Source: Capitulum mitella (taxonomy: Eukaryota > Arthropoda > Thecostraca > Pollicipedomorpha > Pollicipedidae). From it: a DNA stretch of 64,000 nucleotides. The notes beneath the pieces were generated by a model. It was not told the DNA's origin and ran no database searches. It saw nothing but the letters and a program-made list of their open reading frames with translations. Position numbers and translations under genes: made by a program. Shown in pieces: positions 1 to 11,735 of the stretch. Each line of letters starts with the position of its first letter. Within the stretch, counting starts at the first letter, position 1. The stretch spans positions 30,069,451 through 30,133,450 of the forward strand of contig CP099839.1 of assembly GCA_030062745.1 (NCBI GenBank), in the 5' to 3' direction.

Positions 1-1379
1 CACACTCCCACCATGCGTTGCAGAGCGTCAATTTCCGCTCCACGTGACAGCAGCACGCGCAAGCAGTGCGCGCAAGCAGCGCGCACTCCAGACATTGGCC
101 TTTTGTGGCGTGACATCGGAAAGTGAAGCAATCGCCGATTTCTGGACACAGACCAATCGTATATCTTAAGGGTTGTTTCCGCGAACCACAGTCAACGTCT
201 CAGTGCCGGCTGCGATTGGAAAAAGCACCACCGACTAAGCCGTACAACATCTGGCAAAGCCTGGAATGGCTGTGGACAGCTGATGTCTGATTGCATATTT
301 GTTCTGAACAATTTTTCAGACTCGTTTACAAAACTGGATATGATGGAAACCACTCGCATAGACATCCGCGTGCAAAGCAAATGCGGGCAAGACATTTTTC
401 AGAACAAATCAGTTACATCAAATGTGCAGAGCACGCCAGACATTGTCTAGACAAACCGTTTGCTAAGGATTACTGACCACAGACCTTATTTACATCCATC
501 AAAAAATATTTTGGAATTTTAAGCCGGACAATACCTTGCCCATGATGCCAGTCTTTCGATTACATGACGGACCAGCCAACATCAGGAAACAAATCCACTT
601 TTATACTCCCTTCTCTCCTACAAATTCTAGGTTCTTCACGCCACCAAAAGCGGCTCCTAAAACATGTAATGACATAACGGGTAAAATATTTCCTAGAATT
701 TCTTGTGTCTCAACAAATAAAACAACTTTCGAAAAAGGTTGTGATTTATATGTTCTTGCCTTTTCATTTGTTTGCTTCCTTGCTTTGTTTCTTTTTCTTT
801 TTTGTTTGTGTTTTTTTTAACTAACCACAGTTCATGCCCGACGATGGCATTTCTCGCGAACCGGGCGGCGTTACCAGCCTGCTACCCGCTTACCGGTTCA
901 ATTGCGAGGCCCATCACTTTCTTCAAGTAGTGTAGAAACCGTCATATTTAACGCACCTGCAGCACATGGGTATGGAAGGGCACTCCTGTCTACCCTTTAA
1001 CGGGTATGGGAAATTCCAAAAAATATGATGGAGTGCGACGAGAAATGCCATGGAAATTGTCCAGATGCGAGAAGTCCCAGTGTGAAGCGAATTATAAGCT
1101 TTTCAAAGCAAGCCATTGTGAAAGCCTTCTTCAGTTTACTGAGTGGACATGGCATCAGCTGTCAGGCCAAGAGTCGTACATAGAGAAAAATGTGAACCAT
1201 TGTTAGGGACGCGGGACTTTAGCCGCGGAGACACCCAGCAAAATCGCCGGAACCCCGACCAACGTACAAAAAACGTATTATCATGAGCCGTGGATGGGCG
1301 GGTATGACGCTGCCCAGCACGGACATGCACACGGCCCACTCATTTCAGGGTCGGATCTTTTTCAAGTGGAGTAAGACCT
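1..1379. other. intergenic, no gene seen
   Basis: No supported gene; open frames are short and without recognisable motifs. The stretch at about 965-1012 (a short block ending in 'tttaacgggtatggga') recurs in the same orientation at about 57030-57075, so at least part of this interval is dispersed repeat. The first 120 bases are rich in 'gcgcgcaagcag' type short repeats. Confidence 0.5.
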
Positions 1380-2440
1380 CACTCCACCACCTTTTGCGAG
1401 TGCACCACGATTGTCGCTGATGTGCCACGGTTGTACTTGAATTCCACGCGCCTGATGAGTTTTGAACCTGCCTGCCACTCCCATCTGGTTGGCGTGCACT
1501 TGTATACGAGATGGTTTTTCATGGTATTGAAGCACAGGGGCCAACTGATATTGACACTTAGACATCTGCAGTCGATGGTGTGACACCCGGTGTCTTGGTA
1601 TGCTTCCATACTGCCATTGCACATGTATGATGAGTGTCGGACTCTGGCATTTCGAACTGGGCGGCGTGCACTTGTATAGGAGATGGCTTTTGATCGTATT
1701 GAAATACACGAGCCAGTTACTATTCGCACTGTGAAAGATACATTTCATAACAACAAAAGGTATTTTAGAATGTTCCATTGCTGACATTCCACCTGTCGGA
1801 TGAGTTTCGGACGTCTTTGGCACTCCAAACTGGCTGGCGATCTCATGTAGAGGAGATGGCTTTTGCACCGTATTAGGGGACACGGGCTATTAAAATTGGC
1901 ACTTGGGGATATGTAATAGATTGTGTGACACTCGAAGGTGTCTTGGTGTGCTCCCATACGCGCCTGATGTGTTTTGGAATTTTCTGGCACTCCGAACTGG
2001 TCGGAGTGCACTTGTTTATTTTTTTCTAGTATTTCAGCACAGGGGCCAAATGATATTGACACGTAGAGATGCGCAGTCGATGGTGTAACACCAGGAGGTG
2101 TCATGGTATGTTTCCATACTGCCATTGCAAGTGTCTGATGAGTGTCTCTGGCGCTCCGAACTGGTTCACGTGCACTTGCATAGGAGATAGCTCTTGATCA
2201 CATTAAACCACACGAGCCACTTAGCATTCACACTTAGAGATACGCAACTGACGGTGTGACGACGGAAGGTGTCTTGGTATGTTCCATTGATGACATTGCA
2301 CGTGATTGATGATTTTGGGATCTCTCTGGTCTGGCTGAACTGGCTGACTTGCACTTGTATAGGACTTGCGCTTGTGATCGTTTTAAAGCACATAGGCCAT
2401 TAGCGTTGACACTTAGAGATGTTTAATATATTGTGTAACA
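1380..2440 (-). repeat. ~170-175 bp satellite array, inverted arm
   Basis: About six diverged units in the orientation opposite to the array at 2880-5155. The landmark 'gtgcacttgtatagg' and its variants recur near 1497, 1669, 2004, 2170 and 2350, giving a period close to 170 bp. Each unit also holds relatives of 'cactccgaactgg' and 'ggagatggctttt'. Open frames of 116-173 codons run through the units on the minus strand, but they only reflect a unit with few stops and a length near a multiple of three; they are not evidence of a protein. Confidence 0.85.
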
Positions 2441-2879
2441 CTGGAGAGTGTGATGCAGTGTTCCCAGGTAATCCTTTAAAAGCGCACGCCATAAACCAAG
2501 CACACCGGATGACACATATACGGCGCGCGTGGCAAAAGGAGACGTCAGCTACTGCAAGAATTCGGCAACATCATGCACTGGAGTCCCAGGGTCGTAGATC
2601 ACCTACTGATCGCTCTTTTGTTCCACAGAATAGGCATATATCGGCGTATCTTTTAGCTACTGCATTCTGGAGCGCCTTCCCTGAATTAATTGGAAAATGC
2701 TCTTCTTACCCGACACAGCACATTTTGAATGCAAACCTAAATCAAACAATCCTTTCCAAACACTCACCTATTCTGATGGTGGCCAAAATGACGTCATTGG
2801 TAGAAAAACACCCAATCCGATTTGAATTACGGCAGAGGTCCAACATCGGAGTGTCAAAGAGATCTCAAACTAATCAGTG
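2441..2879. other. spacer between inverted satellite arms
   Basis: Unique-looking sequence separating the minus-oriented array from the plus-oriented array. A 153-codon frame (2419-2880) crosses it, with no recognisable domain. If the two arms are ends of one element, this would be its centre. Confidence 0.5.
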
Positions 2880-5155
2880 ACGTGCAACGCCAGTATGAGT
2901 ACACACCAAGACACCTGCCGTCAAACCATCGGTTGTATATTTCCAAGTATCAATGGCCTGTCGCCTTCCGGCGTCACACCATCATTTACATATCGATCGA
3001 ACCAATCGATATGCGATAGATCCACGTGCATGCGTGGAATCCAAGTGTCGGAACACACTAAGACGTCTTCCGGTGTCACACAATCCACTACATATCTCTA
3101 AGTGTCAATCCTAATGACCCGTGTGCTCTAATACGATCAAAAACCATCTCCTATATAAGTGCACGCCAACCAGTTCGGAGTGCTAAACATATCCGAAACT
3201 CATTAATCACGGGTAATGCCAGTATGGAAACAGACCAACGTACCTTCCGGTGTCAGACCATCGACTGCATATCTCAAAGCGTCAACGCTAACTGGCCCGT
3301 GTGCTTTAATACGGTGGAAAGCCATCTCCTACACAAATGCACCCCAACCAGTTCAGAGTGTCAGAGATATCCGAAACTCATCAGTGAAATGCAATGCCAA
3401 TATGGGAACATGCAAAGGCGCCTTCCGGTGTCATACTATGGATTGCATATCTCTAATTGTCAATGGACCATGTGCATGTGCATGTGCGTCAAGAGTCATT
3501 TCCTCTACAAGTGCACGCCAACCAGTTCGGGGAGTTAGAGAGGTCTGAAACTCATCAGCCACGTGCAATAACGGCATAGAAACATACCAAGACATCCTTC
3601 GGTGTCAAACCATCGACTGCTTATATTTAAGTGTCAGTGTTAATTACCTAGTGTGCATTAATACAGTGAAAAGCCATCTTCTACGCAAGTGCATGCCAAC
3701 CAGTTCGGAGTGTCAGAGAGTTCCAAGACTCATCAAGAACGTAGGAGAGCACCCCAAAGCACATTTCGGTGTTACACAATTGACTAGATATCTCTAAGTG
3801 TCAATGTTAAGGGTCAATGTCAAAGGTCAATGTACTTTGATGCCATTAAGAGTCATCCCCTATACAAGTGCACGCCATCCAGTTCGGAGTGCCAGAGAAG
3901 TGCAAAACTCATCATGCATGTGCAATGCCAGTATGGGAGCAAACCAAGACACCTGATGTCACACCATCAATTGCATATCTCTAAGTGCCGATGTTAATTA
4001 ACCAGTGTTCTTTAATACGGTGAAAAGCCGTCTCCTATACCTTTGCACGCCAACCAATTCGGAGTGCCAGAGAGTTCCAAGACTCATCAGGCACGTATGG
4101 AGACACACCAAGCCACATTTCGGTGCCACACAGTCGATTAAATACCTCTCAGTGTCGATGCTAATGGTCCGTGTGGTTTCATACGATCAAAAGCCATGTC
4201 CTATACAAGTGCACGTCACCCAGTTCGGAGTTCCAGAGACGTGCGAAACTCATCATTCACGTGTAATGCCAGCATGGGAGCATACCAAGACACCTTTTGG
4301 TGTCGCACCATCAGTTGCATATCTCTACGTGTCAATGCTAATTGGCCCGTGTGCTTTAATATCATGAAAGTCATCTCCTATACAAACACACGCCAACCAG
4401 TTCGCAGTGTCAGAGAGGTCTGAAACTCACAAGTCACGTGCAATGAGAGTACGGAAACATATCAAGACACCTTTCGGTGTCAAACCATTGTATATCTCTA
4501 AGCGTTAATGCTAATTAACCAGTGTGCTTTAGTATGGTGAAAAGGCATTTCCTATACAACTGCATACCAACCAGTTCAGAATGTCAGGGAATTCCAAGAC
4601 TCATCAGGCACGTGTTATCCAAGTGAAGAACCACACTTCTGGTTCCACGTCATCGATTCCATATCTCTAAGTGTCAGTACCAATTGGCTCCTGTGCTTTA
4701 ATACAATGAAAATCCATCTCCTACACAATTGGACGTCAACCAGTTCGGAGTGTTGGGGAGGTCTGAAACTCATCAGCCACGTGCAATGACGGTATGGAAA
4801 CGTACCAAGACACCTTTCGGTGTCAAACCATCGACCGCATATCTTTAAGTGTCAGTGCTAATTACCTAGTGCGCTTTAATGCAGTGAAAAGCCATCTCCT
4901 TTACAAGTGCACGCCACCCAGTTCGGAGTCCTAGAGACGTGCGAAACTCATCATACCTGTGTAATGCCAGTATGGGAGCATACCAAGACTGGTGCCATAC
5001 CATCATTGTCATATCTCTAAGTGCCATTGCTAATTGGTACGTGTGCTTTAATATTCTGAAAAGTCATCTCCCATACAAGTGCACGCCAACCAGTTCGGAG
5101 AGCCAGAGAGGTCTGAAACTCATGGGTCACGTGCAATGACAGTATTGAAACAGTA
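2880..5155 (+). repeat. ~175 bp satellite array, direct arm
   Basis: About 13 diverged tandem units. The landmark 'ccagttcggagtg' or a close variant recurs near 3171, 3349, 3522, 3697, 3878, 4051, 4221, 4397, 4571, 4741, 4919 and 5089, a spacing of 170-180 bp. A second landmark, 'aagccatctcctatacaag', precedes it in most units, and 'atatctctaagtgtcaatg' lies mid-unit. The array is the reverse complement of the 1380-2440 array. Confidence 0.9.
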
Positions 5156-5334
5156 TTGATCGCTTAATTAATCTAAATGTTTTTCGACGCCTACATTTGA
5201 GCTAAATTAGTGTCGAAAGGTGAGGTGGTATGGACATCCGTCAAAGTGGGGATTCCATTAAAGTTGATAATCGTTCTAAAAAGACACTATTGGAAAAACA
5301 TTCGGCCGAAAAACAGAATTTTATGCACAAACCA

Positions 5335-5738
5335 AGCAAAACTTTTCTCTTATGTGAACCATTTGGTTCAGTTTTCGAATCTTTCTTTTTGCCAGGTTTT
5401 TCAGTCCTTCGTGGCAATCAAGGTCCTGGGCCGTTATAACGATGCCAAAAATACTTCATTTATATTTATGGACTTTTCGAATACCGTAAGCTTTTTGAAA
5501 CATGTCATTTGGTACTGTACGAAGCCAAAGATTTTCCCTTTTTTGATTATCATGCGGAAACCATATTCAATTGTCTCAGCTCAGGCTGGATGCAAAGTGG
5601 GTTTTGGGTGGGCCATTATTTCTGGCTCCTTCCGACGAGCCGTAAAGTTTTTCTCGTCCCTGCCAAATTGGTAGCCAGATACGGTAAATCCGCACTGTTT
5701 CTATTGTAACGCATAAATGCAGAGGAAATCACGAGGTT
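5335..5738 (+). repeat. dispersed repeat R1, left part (interrupted copy)
   Basis: This stretch is closely matched, in reverse complement, by 37085-37505, including the block encoding 'FVAIKVLGRY' and 'NTVSFLKHVIW'. The copy stops exactly at the left target-site duplication of the transposon at 5747, and its continuation is found on the other side, from 11565. Confidence 0.85.
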
Positions 5739-5746
5739 GTTGTGTA
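5739..5746 (+). repeat. target-site duplication, left
   Basis: The 8 bases 'gttgtgta' directly precede the transposon and are repeated at 11557-11564 directly after it. The uninterrupted paralog near 37075-37095 has a single related copy at this place. Confidence 0.8.
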
Positions 5747-6160
5747 GGGGGCCATTCATAATATCCACAGTTCATATTGTCCAACGTTCAGAATGCCCAA
5801 AGTTCATAACAGCCAATGTTCATAACATCCAAAACTGCAAAAACGATCATAATGTCCAAAGTTTATAACATCCAAAGCTCATAATGCCCAAGGTTTGTAA
5901 CATCCAATGGTCACAATGCCCACAGCTGAAAACTTCCAACGTTCAAAAGATCCTGAAATTGTAATGTCCAATGGTCACATTGTCCACAGTTCACAGCATC
6001 CAATGTTCAAAACGTCCAGAGTTCACAATGTCCACAGGTCATAATGTCCAAAGCAGACAACTCGTTGGGCGCTGCCAAATCCTTTACAGTTAGTTCTAGA
6101 ATCTCCGCCAGGGTATCTGTGGTCAACCAACGGTCACGCTATTTTAGCCCTTACTGGGGT
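5747..6160 (+). repeat. left terminal inverted repeat with ~16-bp minisatellite
   Basis: The outer part (5755-6050) is a degenerate tandem array of ~16-bp units of the type 'tcataatgtccaaagt', alternating with 'tcataacatccaaagt'. The inner part (6050-6160) is non-repetitive and contains 'gctgccaaatc', 'agttagttc' and 'cggtcacgct'. All of these recur in the same order in the reverse complement of the right arm. Confidence 0.88.
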
Positions 6161-7953
6161 GCTGCGGTTTTAGGGTCTTGTTGGTTCGATTACGCCTGCT
6201 GGCGGCGTAGTGCTCATGCTGCCCTCGATACGGCTGTGAGAAACAGGTTTGGTGGCCCTCAAGATCGAGCAGGCTGGTACCCTTTCACAAGTGCCGTGTT
6301 ATACAAGCAATCCGCATTTGCAAGGTTTGATGATGGGGTGATTGAAGCCGTGTAATTTCAACCCTATCAGGCTTGCAACATCAGAGAAATATCATCTTAT
6401 TGACGTTTTCAAATACAGGGAAATGTGAGCTTGGTCTCCAACAGATAATTCTGAGTTGACAATTGCCATGCTGTGTTCCAAGCAGTGCAATATTTTACTT
6501 TGTGCCAAAATCGCTGCACATACCATTATTTATCACCACCAGGCAGGGGAATTGAAGGATGCAGAGGTGTAATTTTCCTTAATCCTTCATGGATTCACCC
6601 AAGTGCCAGGGTTGTGGTATGGCAGGGGCTTTAGCAGCCATAACCTGGAAGCCAAAAGCCCTGCATATGTTGGCTGCTTTGTTTTCATATACAGACAATT
6701 TGGGATTTTTATTTTTTGGGGTGGGAAAAATTTACAACATAAGAGTGACTGATGCACTTAACTCATTGTGCCCATGTATCTGTGTTAAGTTAAGATTTCT
6801 GCACCTCTGTTTTGGGCCATGTAGTGGTCAGCCACGTATCTGTGCGTACCTGTTTTTTTTTTTAACAAATATGGCTTGTTCTTGTACTATGGAAAGTTCA
6901 GGTTTTGCTTCTGAGATTATAAACTGTTTTTTTTTTAGTTTGCAGTTGCACAGGCCATGTTTGTAGGTGCAAAAATCATGTTTGTGGGTGCATGTCCTCC
7001 AGCAGAGATATAGTCTCTCCCTGGCAGTGTGACAGAAAGTGGGAGGATCATTCCTGCAGCAGCACCAAACAGCAAGGGCATGCAGATTTTGACAAGGGCA
7101 CCATTTACTTGGACAGGAACTGGTAGTTGACTCATCTTTGTAGATTTAAAGGCACATGTATCATTGCGTTGTTATAATTATAACGCATGTACATACATGG
7201 GCATGAATAGTGTTAGGGAACTAGATGAGTTGAGTTTTTGCTCATATGGCAATATGGCATCTGATTTCATACTTATGACACCATTTTCTATGCTGCTTTA
7301 TTTCATGACACTATGGTTCAAGACAGCTATGCCACATTTCATTTCTCCCCATGAATCCTTATTCCATGGCTGCACCTACCTTCTCCCAGATGTTGATTTG
7401 TGGGGAGAAGCAAAACCAAAAAGCAAATGAAGCTGGCAGTTGGCCATAATGCAGTGTAAGACATACTTGTGAGTTGCACACTACATCATCTAATGTAAGT
7501 TGTGCCTGTTCCGTATGAAATGTCAAGTAATGGACACCTGGTCTGTAGAGGGGGGTGTGTATTATACCAGGGGTTGCTGATTTGTATGAGGTGCCTCCTG
7601 TCTGTCAAGTCAAGTTTGTCCTCCTGTCAAGAGTTCTGGGCCCCCAAATGGCACCTGTTCTGTGTGTTTGGGAGGGAGGGGCACCTGGCATGCATGGGCT
7701 GCCTGATTTATACACAAGTGCTTGCCTGTAAGGGTTGCTGTGTTATTGAATAGTGCTTGGTCATTACATAGGGAGGAGGTGCATAGAGGCTGGTTTTTAC
7801 TGAAGATACTAAAGAACCCCTCCCAGTAGCAAAAGAAAAGAAATCTCCCACATTCTGGTGTCTCTTTAGGGGATGGGCTTATGAGATACTTTTCTGAATT
7901 TTCCTCTGAAGCCCATTCCTTTTTGCCATATCACAAGGGGTGCACACACACTG
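6161..7953. other. transposon interior, left of assembly gap; no gene seen
   Basis: This is the interior of the foldback-like element. From about 6360 it is CpG-poor and T-rich. Open frames are at most 125 codons (6589-6966) with no family resemblance I can recognise, so no coding call is made. Confidence 0.5.
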
Positions 7954-8453
7954 NNNNNNNNNNNNNNNNNNNNNNNNNNNNNNNNNNNNNNNNNNNNNNN
8001 NNNNNNNNNNNNNNNNNNNNNNNNNNNNNNNNNNNNNNNNNNNNNNNNNNNNNNNNNNNNNNNNNNNNNNNNNNNNNNNNNNNNNNNNNNNNNNNNNNNN
8101 NNNNNNNNNNNNNNNNNNNNNNNNNNNNNNNNNNNNNNNNNNNNNNNNNNNNNNNNNNNNNNNNNNNNNNNNNNNNNNNNNNNNNNNNNNNNNNNNNNNN
8201 NNNNNNNNNNNNNNNNNNNNNNNNNNNNNNNNNNNNNNNNNNNNNNNNNNNNNNNNNNNNNNNNNNNNNNNNNNNNNNNNNNNNNNNNNNNNNNNNNNNN
8301 NNNNNNNNNNNNNNNNNNNNNNNNNNNNNNNNNNNNNNNNNNNNNNNNNNNNNNNNNNNNNNNNNNNNNNNNNNNNNNNNNNNNNNNNNNNNNNNNNNNN
8401 NNNNNNNNNNNNNNNNNNNNNNNNNNNNNNNNNNNNNNNNNNNNNNNNNNNNN
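7954..8453. other. assembly gap (500 N)
   Basis: Exactly 500 unknown bases, a size often used for gaps of unknown length. Open frames running across it are artefacts. Confidence 0.99.
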
Positions 8454-11149
8454 ATCCCTGAACAAATTTCAGTTATTCCACATGCATCAGCTTACCCTAA
8501 AGTGTACCCTGCATTCAGAAATCAGAAACAAGCTTCCTGACCCTCAGTAAGAGTGCACCATTTGCATGACACTGCAGAAGTAAAAACCCACTTCACACAC
8601 ATGCTAGCCAGAGCTCCCTTTTCTTTTGGTCATTCAACCCCCTTCCCTGTCATATTCCACACTCAAGTAATAACAGACCCAGGGGGTCTATGGAGGCCAC
8701 AGCCCACTTTCTTGAAAAACCAGAGACAAGATGTCTAACCCTTTTTGCTGCTTACAAAATGTGCATAAATCTTAATTTTTGAGAACATCAAAAGTGCCTA
8801 AAATCCCCAGCTAAATGAACATTAGGGTGAAGACCACATTACCAGATTGCCCAGACAGCACACTCCCCTGTCCTTTCCTCTTTGTACAGGGTCTCAACCA
8901 TGGCTGGAGATCCCTGAGGGCTGGGGGTTCAGACCCCCAAAATTCAGGGATCTTAGCATTGGGCCTATGGCAATGATTGGAAAGAATCAGCATGAAATCC
9001 TATGTGGACCCCCAATAATTTTTAGAAATCTCTAGCCATTGTCTGGATATGCCAATGCATCCATGGCACCCACCAGGACAACATACTCATATGACACACA
9101 GCAAAACTGTGGTGACTTGGAGGTATGACTGGCAGCTGCTTTGAAAAAACCTTTGTGTTATGCCAAACTTTGTAGGGAGCTTTTACACAACATCTATTAT
9201 GCTGCTGGAGAAAGGTGCTTCCATTTCTTTTTTCCCCTCAAAAGATTTGTAAAAATTATAGCCTCTTCAAAGAAAACATCCAAGGATTTTATCAGAGAAT
9301 GGTCATGAATACTTCCAAATCCAAATCCAAAATGAATTTAACTCTTTGTACATAGTTGATGAAATTATTAACCATGTATCACAACTGCAGCATTATGATC
9401 TTCAAATTCCCATGCTGAACATGGTACAAGGCCACAACAGTTTCAAGAGAATACAATGCAATGCAAAACATTGCATATCATCATCACAAGTTTTCAAAAA
9501 AATACAGCAGTGTTCAAAATCTCAGGATAAGTCAGCATTATGGGGAAGATCATATTCATGTCACTCTTGCCCCCCCTCCCCTTTGCACATGACCCAAATT
9601 TGCCAGTGCATCCCTGTTGCTTGCCATGACAATGCATTAATCACAGGTGAAGGCAAGAGGAGTCTGGTCCACTTCCTCTCCACCATGTCCACATTTTATT
9701 TCTTCTCTTAATAGTATGGATGGAGGCTGTGCAGTACACTTCCACCAAGCACTTTTTTCCACAAACATGGTTTGAATGGCATAAAAATAAAACAGATGGT
9801 TTTATGGCAAATACTTGGTACTGCCTAAATGCCATGCCAAGATGGTTTTACAGCACATACTTGTGATACAGTGCTGCATAATACCATTCAAAGACAAAAA
9901 ATGTGACATCACCAAATAACACTGCCACTCTATCTGGCACCAACTGCCATGCCAAATGTGTGCTGCAGAAAGATGATACCCATGTTTCTGTCATTTCAGA
10001 CCTCATGGTGCCCTTAATATATGGTTCAATTTCATACTTATGATAAATTAGTTGTTGTAGTAATAAAAACTTAACTATGTAATGAACAATAATGGGAAAG
10101 AGTAACAAAGATGAGAATAATAAAATAAAATCAATGACACAAAAGCTGACCAAATCAATACATCATCAAATTTCCCACAGCAACAAGACAATCCCCAGAA
10201 CAGGCAATATAGTTGTCTCCAGGAGTTATCAAATGATTATTTGTGGTGCAATATACATCAATTTTCCTTGGAAATAATACCAGTCCTGCCACCATTCTTT
10301 TCTTTTGTACAAAGATCAATGTGCTTTTCTGCTCAACAGATATTGCAAAAATGGCTTGGAAAAAGGTGCAGATGTATTATATTGCCTAAATGAAGGTTAA
10401 CACCAGCCTTCATCTCATGCTGGACAATATGAAAAAACCCATCTTCAGTGAGCAGATAGGAATGTATCCAGAAAGTTTAATTTGCAGTCTTCAGTTTTCC
10501 AGTGACGAGCCTCGGCCTATTCGGAAAATTCTGGCTGAGTGTCTGGATGACATAAATGATAGTTGAGTACAACTGACAGCTGGACCCACTTTGTTTGAGA
10601 ATGCATTTGTCCGGCAATAATATAGAATGGTCACTGGCAGCATTGCCATTATGGGTAGTGCACACTATGATAACACCTGCCAAACCCATACCATAGGAAC
10701 CCTACAGCATTTGTTATGGCACCCCAGCCCCAGAAATGTGCTTTTATCTCTCTTTCCTGTTCCTGAATATTAGTCCCTAACACTCGAACATAATACATCT
10801 TCCATCATAAAACCACAGACTTCTCAATTCAAATAACATTCAATTATTTCCACCATAATTCATGACATCAAACAAAATTTACCAGAATGCTGCGCAAATA
10901 CCTCCCACACTCCAATGTTCAACAGGGTGCAAGCAAGCACAAATAGCTGCAAATGACTGGATGTTTCCACCACGCAAAGAATTGGACGGCATTATCACTG
11001 TTTACTGGCAAGAATGATCATGACCATCACTCATCATACCGCAAAACGCAGATACTAAGCGACAACCAAAGCTTACGTATTTCTGTGGACTGTTCAACAT
11101 AACCCCTTGGACATGACTGACAGCCAACGGTTCCCACTAACCAACACTC
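8454..11149. other. transposon interior, right of gap; no firm gene
   Basis: CpG-poor sequence up to about 10860. One weak coding hint lies at 10480-10566 on the plus strand. After 'tttaatttgcag' at 10468-10479 a frame reads 'SSDEPRPIRKILAECLDD' and ends at a stop near 10563. It looks protein-like but matches nothing I can name, and the opposite strand is also open there. Nothing else is supported. Confidence 0.4.
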
Positions 11150-11556
11150 GCTCCGGTAATTACCGGCGAAAACAGCGTGACCGGCTCTACCCTAGCGGAC
11201 GCCCTGGAACTAACTTTTTTTAGATTTGGCAGCACTCAGCTGATGGAGGCTCTGGACATTCTGAACCTTGGACATTCTGACCTCTGGACAATATGACCGT
11301 TGGGTGTTATGACCATTGGACATTATGAACTTTGGGCATTGTGAACCTTGGGTCTTATGAACTTTGGATGTTTTGAACTTTGGACAATATGAAATGTGGA
11401 CATTACAAACTTTGGACATTACAAACCATGGACAATATAAACTTTGGATGTTTTGAGCTCTGGCTATTATGATCGTTTCTGGGGTTTTGGACATTATGAA
11501 CTTTGGATGGTATAAACGTTGGATATTTTGAACTTTGGACATTATGATATAGACCC
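11150..11556 (-). repeat. right terminal inverted repeat with ~16-bp minisatellite
   Basis: The reverse complement of this arm aligns with 5747-6160. The order, from the terminus inward, is the GGG end, the ~16-bp 'tgtccaaagttcataa' array (11240-11550), 'gctgccaaatc', 'agttagttc' and 'ggtcacgct'. The arm ends in 'gaccc' before the second copy of the target duplication. Confidence 0.88.
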
Positions 11557-11564
11557 GTTGTGTA
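11557..11564 (+). repeat. target-site duplication, right
   Basis: Second copy of 'gttgtgta', immediately outside the CCC end of the element; it pairs with 5739-5746. Confidence 0.8.
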
Positions 11565-11735
11565 TCGGCCGTGAGCAATGTTTTGGGGCGTCAAAGATTG
11601 ACGTGGAGGTACGTAAATACTGTCAAAAGTCTTTTTGCATGTGTTTGAACAGAATCAGAAGTGAGGTCATGATCGTGAGAGAGGTAAAAAATAATCTTGC
11701 TGAGTGTGTATTTCCACTCAAAATTAAGAGTTTCA
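11565..11735 (+). repeat. dispersed repeat R1, right part (interrupted copy)
   Basis: Reverse-complement match to 36905-37075, including 'gtgagcaatgttttgg', 'caaagattgacgtggag' and 'tgagtgtgtatttccactc'. It continues the copy broken at 5738 by the transposon. Confidence 0.85.

Larger units (their letters stand above)
5747..11556. mobile_element. foldback-like DNA transposon, 5.8 kb, no transposase seen
   Basis: What is seen: termini start with GGG and end with CCC. Inverted repeats of about 410 bp flank a ~5-kb interior, and the element lies between two copies of an 8-bp direct repeat inside a dispersed repeat whose paralog (36905-37505) lacks it. The outer ~300 bp of each arm is a tandem array of ~16-bp units, the architecture of foldback elements such as Drosophila FB (Mutator-related) and Galileo (P-related). 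No transposase or other recognisable protein is visible, but 500 bases of the interior are unsequenced. An 8-bp duplication fits several superfamilies (hAT, P, Merlin; Mutator usually gives 9), so the family is left open. The interior (about 6360-10860) is clearly CpG-poor compared with the arms. Confidence 0.8.

Noticed and set aside
1362..4423. Open frames in the ~175-bp satellite with regular Cys and His, resembling a zinc-finger array
   Set aside because: The spacing does not fit C2H2 fingers, frames break every few units and occur on both orientations of the satellite; it is a by-product of unit length.
7866..8540. Three long frames across 7.9-8.5 kb
   Set aside because: They consist of N bases from the assembly gap.
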